From Gigantopelta aegis (taxonomy: Eukaryota > Mollusca > Gastropoda > Neomphalida > Peltospiridae): 64,000 nt of DNA. The translations under genes and the position numbers were made by a program. Of this stretch, positions 21,090 through 32,500 are shown piece after piece. The notes under the pieces are model-generated. The model made no database searches. It was given only the letters and a program-made list of their open reading frames with translations, and was not told where the DNA came from. Numbering within the stretch: the first letter of the stretch is position 1; each line of letters begins with the position of its first letter. Location: the NCBI RefSeq assembly GCF_016097555.1, contig NC_054712.1, forward strand, positions 40,105,740 through 40,169,739. The letters run 5' to 3'.

Positions 21090-22705
21090 AAAGTTGTCCA
21101 GTTCAATGAGCCATATATAAGACCCAGTTTAGACCACTAATGAGAAAACCAGGCACCTGGTTGTTTGATGTGTTTATTTTTAACTTCTGTAGGTCAGCTG
21201 AAAGTAGCTAATCCAGTTCAATAAGCCATATATAAGACCCAGTTTAGACCACTAATGACAAAACCAGGCTACTGGTTGTTTGATGTGTTTATTTTTAACT
21301 TCTGTAGGTCAGCTGAAAGTAGCTAATCCAGTTCAATGAGCCATATATAAGACCCAGTTTAGACCACTAATGAGAAAACCAGGCACCTGGTTGTTTGATG
21401 TGTTTATTTTTAACTTCTGTAGGTCAGCTGAAAGTAGCTAATCCAGTTCAATGAGCCATATATAAGACCCAGTTTAGACCACTAATGACAAAACCAGGCT
21501 ACTGGTTGTTTGATGTGTTTATTTTTAACTTCTGTAGGTCAGCTGAAAGTAGCTAATCCAGTTCAATGAGCCATATATAAGACCCAGTTTAGACCACTAA
21601 TGAGAAAACCAGGCTACTGGTTGTATGATGTGTTTATTTTTATTTTTAACTTCTGTAGGACAGCTGAAAGTAGCTAATCCAGTTCAATGAGCCATATATA
21701 AGACCCAGTTTAGACCACTAATGACAAAACCAGGCTACTGGTTGTTTGATGTGTTTATTTTTAACTTCTGTAGGTCAGCTGAAAGTAGCTAATCCAGTTC
21801 AATGAGCCATATATAAGACCCAGATTAGACCACTAATGACAAAACCAGGCTACTGGTTGTTTGATGTGTTTATTTTTAACTTCTGTAGGTCAGCTGAAAG
21901 TAGCTAATCCAGTTCAATGAGCCATATATAAGACCCAGATTAGACCACTAATGACAAAACCAGGCTACTGGTTGTTTGATGTGTTTATTTTTAACTTCTG
22001 TAGGACAGCTGAAAGTAGCTAATCCAGTTCAATGAGCCATATATAAGACCCAGATTAGACCACTAATGACAAAACCAGGCTACTGGTTGTTTGATGTGTT
22101 TATTTTTAACTTCTGTAGGTCAGCTGAAAGTAGCTAATCCAGTTCAATGAGCCATATATAAGACCCAGTTTAGACCACTAATGAGAAAACCAGGCTACTG
22201 GTTGTTTGATGTGTTTATTTTTAACTTCTGTAGGACAGCTGAAAGTAGCTAATCCAGTTCAATGAGCCATATATAAGACCCAGTTTAGACCACTAATGAC
22301 AAAACCAGGCTACTGGTTGTTTGATGTGTTTATTTTTAACTTCTGTAGGTCAGCTGAAAGTAGCTAATCCAGTTCAATGAGCCATATATAAGACCCAGAT
22401 TAGACCACTAATGAGAAAACCAGGCTACTGGTTGTTTGATGTGTTTATTTTTAACTTCTGTAGGTCAGCTGAAAGTAGCTAATCCAGTTCAATGAGCCAT
22501 ATATAAGACCCAGATTAGACCACTAATGACAAAACCAGGCTACTGGTTGTTTGATGTGTTTATTTTTAACTTCTGTAGGACAGCTGAAAGTAGCTAATCC
22601 AGTTCAGTGAGCCATATATAAGACCCAGTTTAGACCACTAATGAGAAAACCAGGCACCTGGTTGTTTGATGTGTTTATTTTTAACTTCTGTAGGTCAGCT
22701 ATGAT
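21090..22705. repeat. 115-bp tandem array, 14 copies
   Basis: The word CCATATATAAGACCC recurs at 21111, 21226, 21341, 21456, 21571, 21692, 21807, 21922, 22037, 22152, 22267, 22382, 22497 and 22612. The period is 115 bp, once 121. Diagnostic variants (GAGAAAACC/GACAAAACC, CAGTTTAG/CAGATTAG, GTCAG/GACAG) are shuffled among copies, as in gene conversion. Each unit contains TTTTTAACTTCTGTAG|G, a good branch point, pyrimidine tract and 3' splice site on the plus strand. Confidence 0.97.
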
Positions 22706-22954
22706 GTACATTTGTACAGTAGCCATAATTACGAGCGGCTTCTGCATGTGCACATAACACAGTTGCAGTCAATAACGTCTTGCAACATCTAATTAAAGTC
22801 AGCATTCCCAAATAATTTTTTATATATGTTTTTATAAGTGTATTTTATTAATACATGTATGTATTTTCATGTAGTTGGAAGCAAACTGTTTATTTTATTA
22901 ATACATGTATGTATTTCCATGTAGTTGGAAGCAAACTGTTTACTTTTTTTTTAG

Positions 22955-23270
22955 TAGGGTGGCTGGACATAGCCCAGTGGTAAATCGCTCCCCTGAAGCA
23001 TGGTCGGTTTAGGATAAATTCCTGTTGGGCTATTTCTTGTTCCATCCAGTGTACCACGACTGGTATACAATGGCTGTGGTATGTGCTATCCTGTCTGCAG
23101 GATGGTGCGTATAAAAGATCCATTGCTGCTAATGGAAAAATATAGCAGGTTTCCTCTCTAAGACTATATATGTAAAAATTACCAAATGCTTAACATCCAA
23201 CGGTGATAATTAATAAATCATCAATGTGCTCTAGTGGTGTCGTTGAACAAAATAAACTTTAACTTTTTTC
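22955..23270 (+). mobile_element. tRNA-headed SINE, family A head with tail 2
   Basis: Head GGACATAGCCCAGTGG; the B-box area is decayed. The tail is GTGCTCTAGTGGTGTCGTTG and leads straight into the tandem array at 23230-23765. Confidence 0.8.
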
Positions 23271-23765
23271 TTAGTGTGTAAATCAATTAAATAATACAGT
23301 GCTCTAGTAACATTGTTGAACCAAATAAACTTTAAAATGTTTCTTACTGTGTAAATCAGTTAAGTAATACAGTTTTGCTTTAATCTACACCAAAAAGAAA
23401 GAAGAAAAACAAAATGGCATGAAGAAGTTATGATTAATCCGAATGTCAAACCAAATATTGTTGAACCAAATAAAGTCATTTTTCTTACTGTGTAAATTAA
23501 TTGACAATTAAATAATACTTTTTTGCTTTAATCTACACCAAAAAGAAAGAAGAAAAACAAATTGGTACGAAGAAGTCATGATTAATTTATTTTTCGAATG
23601 TCAAACCAAATATTGTTGAACCATATAAACTTTTAACATTTTTCTTACTGTGTAAATCAATTAAATAATAGTTTTGCTTTAATCTACACCAAAAAGAAAG
23701 AAGAATAACAAAATGGCATGAAGAAGTCATGATTAATTTAGTTTTCAAATGTCAAACCAGAGTCG
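23230..23765. repeat. About 150-bp tandem array grown from a SINE tail
   Basis: The word TAATCTACACCAAAAAGAAAG recurs at 23381, 23529 and 23680. Each unit also holds TTGTTGAACCAAATAAA and TTCTTACTGTGTAAATC, which derive from the end of the SINE at 22955-23270 plus its 3' flank. About 3.5 copies, moderately diverged. Confidence 0.85.
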
Positions 23766-24717
23766 TGTGAACAATCAGTGTTGTGGATGTTGTCTTAGAA
23801 AGTGCTGATCTGAACTTGCAGGTGTTTTGCTACATGTGCGTGTTCTACTGTTGAGTTCAAGCTGTAAGCATTCATCACAGAGAGATACAGGGGTAAAATA
23901 CCTTCCTGTAGCATTCTTAGTTGTAGATCAAGCCGACTGCAGTCACCATGGTTACAGAGTATGATGCATACCAGTCAAAATCCTTTTTCTTGCATAACCT
24001 TAGTACTCAATGGAATTTGCACATTTAATGACCCAACAAACCTGTCTGCAAATAAGCAATTTCCTTAGTTGTAGATGTCGGTGGGAAATAGAACTCTGTT
24101 AAAAATAGAATTGTGCATCCATTCTTTATGGCATAATCTGAATGTAATCTTGATATAATCTTGCAGAATTTTAGTTCTGAGTAAACATAATGTTTGAAAA
24201 TTGAAAAGTTTTATAACTGACACATTTTAGAGTGAGATATTATATTTGTATGCTGTAAACCTATTTTTGCAAACTTTGTCAAATTAATACTTTGGAAATT
24301 TAACAGTTGTTTTATTAAAATAGTAAATGATACAGATATAATTGTTGCTATTCTAGCTATGAATACATCATGTTCAGTGGGGAATACTTGCCTGGGGTTG
24401 TCGAGGGATGAAAAACAGTTCAGGAATTGTTTATTTTCTTCTTTTCTCTTCTTTTTCTTTAATTGTTTTATGATATATATATATATATATATATTTTTAT
24501 TTTTTTTATTTAGCAAAATAAAATTAAAAATGAATTGTAAAAATTCTTTTGAAAGAAAGAAGAATCCCAGCGTCCTTAAGTGGACTAGTTGATGATTTCA
24601 CAACTGATTCATTTTGAAAAGCCATGGATAAATGGGTCACGGAATTAGCCTCATCCCCCAACTCATCTGGAGCTTTCACTGATGGTTTTATTCATTTTGA
24701 ATAATTGAATAACTATT
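23766..24717. other. Unique intron sequence
   Basis: Contains a short AT dinucleotide run near 24474-24494. No exon or repeat family is seen. Confidence 0.4.
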
Positions 24718-24718
24718 A

Positions 24719-25105
24719 GACCGGCCTCGGTGGCATCGTGGTTAGGCCATTGGTCTACATGCTGGTAGGTACTAGGTTCGGATCCAGTCGAGGCATGGGA
24801 TTTTCAATCCAGATACCGACTCCAAACCTGAGTGAGTGCTCCGCAAGGCTCAATGGGTAGGTGTAAACCACTTGCACAGACCAGTGATCCATAACTGGTT
24901 CAACAAAGGCCATGGTTTGTGCTATCCTGCCTGTGGGAAGTGCAAATAAAAGATCTCTTGCTGCCTGTCGTAAAAGAGGTGACAGTGGGTTTCCTCTAAA
25001 AAAACAGTGTCAGAATGACCATATGTTTGATGTCCAATAGCCAATGATAAGACAAAAAATCAATGTGCTATAGTGGCGTCGTTAAATAAAACAAACTTTA
25101 CTCTT
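24719..25105 (+). mobile_element. tRNA-headed SINE, family B head with tail 2
   Basis: The head is CCGGCCTCGGTGGCATCGTGG with B-box-like GGTTCGGATCC, unlike the family A head. The shared core CAAAGGCCATGGTTTG follows, and then tail 2 (AGTGGCGTCGTTAAATAA). Confidence 0.88.
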
Positions 25106-25138
25106 TTTTTTTAATAATTATTAAAATCAAACCCTGTC

Positions 25139-25451
25139 GGGGCGGGACGTAGCTCAGTGGTACAGTGCTTGCCTGATGCGCGATCGATCTAGGATCAATT
25201 CCCGTCAGTGGGCCCATTGTGCTATTTCTCATTCCTGCCAGTGCTCCACAACTGGTGTAACAAAGGCCGTGGTATGTACTATCCTGTCTGTGGGATGGTG
25301 CATATAAAAGATCCCTTGCTGCTAAGAAAAAGAGTAGCCCATGAAGTGGCGACAGTGAATTTCCTCTCTCAATATCTGTGTGGTCCTTAACCATATGTCT
25401 GATGCCATATAACCATAAATAAAATGTGTCGTTAAATAAAACATTTTCTTC
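25139..25451 (+). mobile_element. tRNA-headed SINE, family A with tail 1
   Basis: Full-length, with 11-bp flanking direct repeats CAAACCCTGTC (25128-25138 and 25452-25462). It lies just after the family B copy. Confidence 0.93.
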
Positions 25452-25462
25452 CAAACCCTGTC

Positions 25463-26099
25463 TTAAAAGTTGAGTTAAGGTTTATGTTCCCTGGGATTTT
25501 CATGGTCGTATTATAGGTTATGCAAAACAGTGTTAAAAAATGGGTTACCTGAATTTCTTTTTGTATAACCCATAAATATGCACATTTTCAATGTCAGAGG
25601 TCTGTAGCATTTATACTACTTTAATTTACTATAATTTTTTTTAATAGATTTTTTTTTTTTTTTTTTTTTTTTTTGTGTGTACTGTAGTACACATACCATG
25701 CAGTGGCCTTGAAAAACAAATCAGGTTAACGTGTCAGGTATTTACGGGACAGCTAAGTACCTGTTACATTGTTAAAAATGTTCATTTACGCCATATACTG
25801 TCTGTACTAGGAAAACATGTTCCCCAAGACTGTCTAGGAAAATGTGTTCACACAGACAGGTGCACTGAAGAATGCATGAAGACCTATTTGTGTTTGACAG
25901 ATGTACAACAGTCTACACCGTAGTCCCGAAGTGTTGTTATTCAAGCAAGACCACTGTAAGGATATCCTGTGGTCAGAACAAAATGAGAGATCTTGGGATG
26001 TGGTCTTATGAAATTCCATACATATCACAGTGACATCAGTCACCCATCAGCTATTCGAGATATGCCACTTGATGTTTTCCTAATTAAATTATTTATTCC
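25463..26099. other. Unique sequence with a poly(T) tract
   Basis: T run at about 25650-25673. An 82-codon open frame at 25675-25923 has several cysteines but no recognisable family and no splice or promoter support, so it is not called as a gene. Confidence 0.35.
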
Positions 26100-26400
26100 T
26101 TTAAAGTTTCTTTTATATGCCAGTGTTTTTGATGGGTCGAGTGTCTTTGATGGGTCATATTGTGATATGGAGTTTTTCATCTGTCTGTATGTCTATCTAC
26201 ATGTTCGTATGTCTGTCTATAAACGTTTTTATTTCTTATGAATTCATATAGGATCGTCAAAACTTGGGATAGTAATGTGTCATATAACTAGATCACTGCA
26301 ACCTACTTTTTATGTATTACTGCACATTAAAGGAGATTCTTGTATGTCCAACATCTTCCTTATCAGTTCATGTAGGATTGTCAAACCGTGCATGCAAGTA
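26100..26400. repeat. Dispersed repeat (AACTAGATCACTGCAACC type)
   Basis: Shares TTCATATAGGATC(A/G)TCAAA, CATATAACTAG(A/G)TCAC and GCACATTAAAGGA with 62905-63130. Copies recur in this order, so this is an interspersed repeat of unknown class. Confidence 0.55.
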
Positions 26401-27523
26401 CAATAGTCCAGTTAGTATGTAAATTTGCTGCCTTTTTTGCTCAAGTTGGATTTTTTCATTTAGTTACCTCCGTAAGGGTGTCATGACATAAAAATCCATT
26501 GGTAACATTTTTTTCGGTCATCCGATCATGGCAGCCATCTTGAAATTCAAAATGGCGACTCTTTTAATATAACTGTCATATATTTCAGTTTCTGTTTATC
26601 ACAGACACATAATTTTTTTTTTAAAGTGTTCATTTATGAGGTGAGAATATTCAAATATATGTTTCGTAGTAGTCATGTCAAGGCAGCCATCTTGAAATTC
26701 AAAATAGCGGCAATTTTAATATAATTGTTACATATCTCAGCTCCTGATTATCATAGAAACATTTTTTTTTTTTTGATTTTACATTTTTGAGGTTAGATAA
26801 CTGTAATAAATGTACTGCATTATTGATGGTTTGGCAACCATCTTGAAATTCAAAATGGCGGCAATTTTAAATATAATTGTCTTATATCTCAGCTCCAGGT
26901 TATCATAAAAAGAAATTGTTTTTCTAGATATATATTTTTCAGGTCACAGAATTCAAATATTGCATTATTGATGTCTTTCCTCCTCTAAATTTTAAACTAT
27001 TAATTATGAACCAATACATTTTTTTGAATACCTGATTAATGATATTTTATATATTACAATTTTTTTTTAGATACAATTTTAATTCATAATAATGTTGTAT
27101 GTGGCATATACGACCAAAGTGCAAGCATAATCACACTGATTTTGGATGTACGTGTATTTAATTATATGTTACGGTGATCAAGTTCCGCCTTTCAGCTGCC
27201 TTTGAAGATCTACAGGATTGCTCTAATGTAGGCATTATGGATTAACAATATTGCACATACAAACGCCATTATAAGTTATCCAGGACAAAGTCCAGTAACA
27301 AAAGACAGTGTAATCAGATGTAAGGTTAAAAGGCGAATAAAGTGAATGTGGCCTCAACATAAATGATGTACTTTGATTAACTTTACAGTTAACAAATATT
27401 TGCAACAGATTATCCCTGTCCTGAGTCAGACACCCGATCCTATCAGAGGCCGGACTCTGGATAGGCGTGATTGAAACCCTAGTGGTATATGGACTATTAA
27501 GCTAAGCTAAGCAACGTAATGTT

Positions 27524-28749
27524 CAGGGTTCATACGCGCCTGGAAAACCCTTGAAAACCCTTGAAAATGAATGAATGTATTCCAGTGCTTGAATACCCTT
27601 GAAAATCATCTTGCGGTCTGGAAAACCCTTGAAAATAATAATTTGATTTCAAATAAAATATAAACGCCTAAAATGGAGGCTTTGTTTACTTTATTTAACA
27701 TGTAATTAAATTATTTGTTTCATTTCCGCGGCACAATCAAATGCCAATCGCCCGGCCAATCGATGTTTACCGGCTCAGTTGACGTGTGAATGTTTGTTTT
27801 GTTTTTTATCTTGCGATGCGAGAATCACGCGGCCACAAGATTCAAGCGACAGCGTCGCCATATTGGAAAAGAAAGTTTGTCACTTTTTGCCGCTGGGTAT
27901 TTTGCAAGTTTAGGGAGCGTGTCAAGTTAATGAATCTTTGTAAACCCACAAAGATGGTTGGCACTTGTGTGTTTAACGACCTGTGGATACAGGCAGTGAA
28001 TTATAAGGACTGGTTGGTGCGTGGACCCAACAAACACAGCGCAAGATGCACCATTTGTACTCGCAATTTCAGTGTGGCGAACATGGGGGAATCGGCGCTA
28101 GTGAGTCACAGCGAAGGAGTGAAGCATAAACAATGCCTTGTGAAGTTTTTGAACGAAACAACAACAACCACAAGCATTGCTGATTTCTTCAGAAAGAAAC
28201 AGGCCACGCGACAAGACAAAAGTTTGATGGATGCGACTGCAGGAAGTTCTAAAGCACAGACCGCCAATACTTGCAAAAACCACAAGCTTGGTTACCACCA
28301 ATGACACGTTGCGGGCCGAGGTGTACTGGGCACTCAAAGTAGCTAAGGCTCACTACAGCTACAATTCTTGCACTGACACGGGGGAATTGTTTCATATGAT
28401 GTTTCCTGACAGCGACATTGCCTCAAAATTTGGTTGTGGGGAGTGTAAATGTGCTTACTTGTGTACGTTTGGGATTGCCCAACACTTCCTGTCTCTGTTA
28501 AAAGACCAAGTCAAGAGGGAAGATGGCTATGTTCTGCTTTTTGACGAAAGTCTAAACCACAAAACCCAGTCAAAACAAATGAAAAATACCCCTATCAGAT
28601 TTTGAGGATGTACATGTATAACGGAGGTAAAGTTCAGTCATAAGTTGTCCACCATTAACTCCGTAAGATCCTGGAATTTTGGTAAAGTTGACCTGGAAAG
28701 TGCTTGAAAAACCCTTGAATTTTGACTTCCTTTAAGTGTATGAACCCTG
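27524..28749 (+). mobile_element. Internally deleted hAT-like transposon, 1226 bp
   Basis: The perfect 12-bp inverted ends are CAGGGTTCATAC / GTATGAACCCTG, and AATGTT is duplicated at both borders (27518-27523 and 28750-28755). Subterminal CTTGAAAACCC words repeat near both ends. It contains the 5' part of a transposase-like gene and no C-terminal catalytic region. The 6-bp duplication is shorter than the 8 bp usual for hAT. Confidence 0.85.
27786..28605 (+). pseudogene. N-terminal part of a hAT-like transposase (BED-type zinc finger), frameshifted
   Basis: The first frame (27786-28304) has a BED-like finger: W...NKHSARCTICTRNFSVANMG...SHSEGVKHK, with C, C, H and H ligands at the expected places. 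A second frame (28231-28605) carries on with TTNDTLRAEVYWALKVAKAH and ...YVLLFDESLNHKTQ, matching the early transposase region that includes the first catalytic Asp (LLFDESLN). One frame change lies between about 28250 and 28300. The sequence then passes directly into the 3' terminal repeat, so the dimerisation domain and the other catalytic residues are absent. Confidence 0.75.
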
Positions 28750-28769
28750 AATGTTGAACGTGAACATGA

Positions 28770-28798
28770 CACAACACACACACACACACACACACACC
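28770..28798. repeat. CA dinucleotide repeat
   Basis: A short perfect CA run follows the hAT-like element and leads into the AACGTGACATAGCAC minisatellite. Confidence 0.9.
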
Positions 28799-28799
28799 A

Positions 28800-29340
28800 A
28801 AACATTAGCACAACATAGCACGCCCAACAAGAACTGAACATAACAGCAAAAAACATGAGAAAATAATCACCATAGAAAATGAACGTGACATAGCACTTGC
28901 GACAGTTTATTTGTTTGTTTTGTTTAACAACACCACTAGAGCACATTGATTAATTAATCATCGGCTGTTGGATGTCAAACATTTGGTAATTATGAATCAC
29001 AGTCATCAGAGGAAACCCGCTAGTTTTCCAAATGCAGCAAGGTATCTTTTATATGCACTTCCCCACAGACAGAACAACACATACCACAGCCTTTATCCAG
29101 TCACTTGCGACAGAACCTGAACATGACACAGCACTCACAACAGAACCTGAACATAATAGAGAACTCACAACAAAACCTGAACGTGACGTGGCACACACAA
29201 CAGAAACTGAACGTGACATAGTACACACAACAGAACCTGAACGTGACATAGTACACACAACAGAACCTGAAGAAGAACATGACAGAACACACATACAGCA
29301 TACCATGATTATGACATAGCACATACAAGAGAACGTGAAC
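28800..29340. repeat. 30-bp minisatellite, split by a SINE
   Basis: Units of about 30 bp (ACACAACAGAACCTGAACGTGACATAGT) continue from the left of the SINE at 28906-29101 to its right. Because 30 is a multiple of three, the plus strand reads as open repeats of the type TTEPERDIVH, but no start, splice or flanking domain supports a protein. Confidence 0.85.
28906..29101 (-). mobile_element. 5'-truncated SINE (tail 2) with 12-bp target duplication
   Basis: Antisense tail and part of the body only, ending at CATACCACAGCC. It is flanked by perfect direct repeats CACTTGCGACAG (28894-28905 and 29102-29113). The truncation plus perfect duplication show target-primed insertion into the minisatellite. 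Confidence 0.93.
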
Positions 29341-29394
29341 ATGACATATATCACAACAGACACAGAAAATATTTGATAACTACTATAGATCAGT

Positions 29395-30460
29395 ACCAAT
29401 CAAAGATGACATAAGATATTCCAGTCAACTTGGTCGTGGGGATGACTTGTATATTGATGACACCACTACAATTAATGACATCAAAAGATTCTTGGCTAGC
29501 AAAACCACAAAGGATCGTTTGACAATATATCTTGCAGATAAACTCATTCTCTTGTGTAAGAAGCCAGTGGTCACAGTCACAAGGAAAGATGTTCTAACAA
29601 ATGTACCATATTACCATCCCATCACTGGTGTTAGTACACAAGAAGAAGCAGACACGCTCATGATTCTCCATGCACTTGAAGTTACCTGGCAATGAGGTTG
29701 ATTTCTACACCAAAGACACTGATTGTTGAGTACTTATATTGAGAAGGTTGCACATGCTCGAAGCCAATGCACAAATTATTACAGGCACAGGTATAAATCA
29801 CAAGCAGGTGAAATTGCAACCAATTCATGATGAGTTAGGTCCTGAAAGAGCCTCAGCCTTACCAGGGTTCCATGCAGTAACTGGAAGTGACACTACAGGA
29901 CAAATCAGTGGTGTGGGGAAAAAGCGAGGATTGAATTTTTTTTATGAAAGCTCCACCTCCTATCATTGATGCTCTTAGCCAGCTTGGAATTGGTAATGAA
30001 CCATCCAGAGAGGTCATTGAAAAGTGTGAAGAGTTTTACTGTATGTTACTCAGCTCGAAAGACATTTCGGCAACTGATGCATCTACTCTAAGATGGAAAA
30101 AATTCAAAAGACTATCCCCTAGCCAAGGTGTGGAAAAACTACCACCTACATCTGGTGCATGGAAACAGCATACACGGAGGGCACATCTTCAAGCAAATAT
30201 CTGGGCTCAAGACTTGGTTTCCAGATCCATGCAAACTAGGCTGGACCAAGGAGGGTGGTGTATTTGTGCCTGTACTGTCAGAGATTCAGGCTGCACCAGA
30301 AGCTGTAATAGAACTATTTCGATGCAACTGTGGTGTGAGCAAATGTGCCGGTAGATGTACCTGTAAGGGACACAATCTTGAATGCACAGAGTTGTGTAAG
30401 TGTGAAGCTGATGAGGACTGTTGTAATACACATACTGTTACTGATGAAGTTGATGCCTAA
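29395..30460 (+). pseudogene. Coding remains of the 5.4-kb element: putative nuclease-like and Cys-rich domains
   Basis: Plus-strand coding similarity is spread over several frames, so it is not functional. First part: KPVVTVTRKDVL, then TQEEADTLMILHALE, then LPGFHAVTGSDTTGQISG. The spaced acidic residues (E-A-D-T, T-G-S-D) recall PIN/FEN-type metal-dependent nucleases; this is inference. Second part: SGAWKQHTRRAHLQANIW, then GVFVPVLSEIQAAPEAV, then a C-terminal cysteine cluster (CNCGVSKCAGRCTCKGHN...CTELCKC) like CXC/tesmin-type zinc domains. I recognise this as a protein type recurring in marine invertebrate genomes but cannot name it. It lies inside the inverted ends of the element, so it is probably the element's own gene. 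Confidence 0.6.
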
Positions 30461-31765
30461 TGTACAATTGAAACACATGTGTTTTTGTTAGTTTATTCAC
30501 ACACAAAACTTTCCTAATGTTATGAACAGTTCAACATTAATGAAAAGTCACACCAATTTGTACAGGTATGTGCCTTTATTTCACAAATAGCTCGAAATCT
30601 AAAGTAGCAAAGTCATTAATTATACACTATTTGAATTCCTTGACATCAAAAAGGTACTTGTAGAGACTAAACGTTTGTTTTTATGTTTTCTAGAAGCAAA
30701 GATATATGACAAATTGATAAAAAAATAGCAGCCATTTTGAATTTCAAGACGGATGTCTAAATAAGTGTTTGAATTTCAAGATGGATGTAGAAGAAATGTT
30801 ACCAATGGATATATTTGATTTAGGTTGTTCTTCATTCCTAATTTCACAAACTTGTGTAAAACAGATATGCAAACACCAAGAACAATTTACATAACTATGT
30901 GTTGGCGGCATTTTGTTTTGTATTTTAGAAGGTCTAAAATTCAAAATTGACATTGGAAACTGATATATTTGGAATCAGCATATCTAAATTAAGTTAAAAA
31001 GTTTGATTCTTCAAAATGACCCAATGATGTTCTATTGCTTATGGAATTGGGTGTGAAAGGTCATGATAGCCCCAACCCTACCCCCACCCACCCCCCTTTT
31101 TAATATTTTGTATAGAAGGTATATTCCTTCACTTTGGGTGGGTAATTTATCAAGTTCAAATATTGAGCATTTTAAAGGGTTTTATTCTTAGTGACAGATG
31201 TGTTGTTAAAAAAGGACTGATTTCACAGTGTGACAAAAAGGGGGTACATATTGGTACCCCCAGTACTAACTCCCTAATTAATCTATCATACTCAAAATTT
31301 CTCAAAAACTACCTGTCTATGTCTTCAAAGTAACCAATGCTTAAAACAGGCCACGAATGAAAAAATGAATGTGATACAGGGGTTATTTTGAAACAAGGCC
31401 TTATTTTGGGGGTAAAGGGACCATTGAAACATTTGAACCCCCTAGTAGGTCGTATATTCAGATTTTGTAAATACTTCATATTTGATCATGTAGAAGACTT
31501 CAAATGCTTTAATTTGAGTGGTAAATAATCATTCTAGCATGACAATTGGCCATGTTATAACCAAGTACCATTAAGTTATCGATTTTTGGACAAATAGTCG
31601 CCATTTTGAATTTCAAGATGGCTGCCGTGATTCGATGACCGAATTTTTTTTTACCAATGGATTTTTTATTCAGGCTGGTCATGGGAACATACTACCAAAA
31701 TTTCATCAACTTGAGCAAAAAGGACAGCAAGCATCAAAAATTGAACATAACTAACTGTACTACAA

Positions 31766-32500
31766 CTTGGAATGGCGGTGTATAGCATACCACAGCGGTG
31801 TGTAGCATACCATGGCCAGGTCACTGCGACCTACTTTCGACGGTTGTTACATGCACCTCACTGGTATTCTTGTTAACAGATGTACTTGTATTATAATTAT
31901 GTATACACATGAAAGGAAAGTTTGTTTAACAGTATCTTAGCACATTACTCAAGAATATTAGAAAAAATATCCCTGCTGCTGCTGCCAAATAAACAACTCA
32001 TTAGCTAATTAGCTAGAGAAGAGAAACATGTTTCTGCCACGTAGTTTTTCTACCAACTAGAAGTGTAAAATCTTAAAGTCGCACACCCTAGTTTCAGCCC
32101 GCGAAAATTAATTCTAATTTTGGTTAATCTACAAAACTGTAACACACTTAAATCACGTTTTTATAAAATAGAGTGAAAAAGCAGGTTTTATATCGATAAA
32201 TACCATGGGAATCCCCGTGATCCAATTACTTGAAATAATTTTGAAAGTTAGTATTCTGATGTCATCGGTAGATGTCGCTCGAAGCACAGAAATGCCTATA
32301 TCACGACAAATTTTCCAGAGTGCATACAGACTTGGGGTGTGTTCCTTTCACCTCTCCTGGGCATGTTCCAACTGTTCTGTCCTGGACGGCGAAAGGAATG
32401 AGTTTGAAACAGGAAGTTACTTTACCAACATGGGTGCTTCTGTTGAGGAAGTGGCTGCTGCAGCAATCATGATACTTGAATCGGAATAAGACAATGATAG
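31766..32500. other. Repeat-derived spacer, class unknown
   Basis: 31790-31850 has the AGGTCACTGCGACCTAC word of the dispersed repeat at 26100-26400. A 94-codon frame at 32205-32489 has no recognisable family. No exon is supported. Confidence 0.35.

Larger units (their letters stand above)
26405..31765. mobile_element. Unclassified 5.4-kb DNA element with long imperfect inverted ends
   Basis: The left end (GCTGCCTTTTTTGCTCAAG...AAAATCCATTGGTAAC...CAGCCATCTTGAAATTCAAA) recurs inverted at 31585-31745. Subterminal copies of the CAGCCATCTTGAAATTCAAA word lie at 26526, 26684 and 26830 on the left and, inverted, near 30728, 30770 and 31597 on the right. Between the ends are coding remains (29395-30460), a nested hAT-like element and a nested SINE. 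The target duplication cannot be fixed. Without the nested pieces the element would be about 3.9 kb. I cannot assign a superfamily. Confidence 0.6.

Noticed and set aside
25098-25454. 118-codon antisense frame, and similar 60-100-codon frames over other SINEs (8174-8395, 39084-39392, 59309-59620)
   Set aside because: They follow SINE sequence in one fixed frame and appear wherever a well-preserved SINE lies.
29032-29319. TEPERD decapeptide-repeat protein
   Set aside because: The frame starts inside an inserted SINE and follows a 30-bp minisatellite whose period is a multiple of three.
32205-32489. 94-codon frame as a gene
   Set aside because: No recognised family, no promoter or splice context, and it lies in repeat-derived DNA.
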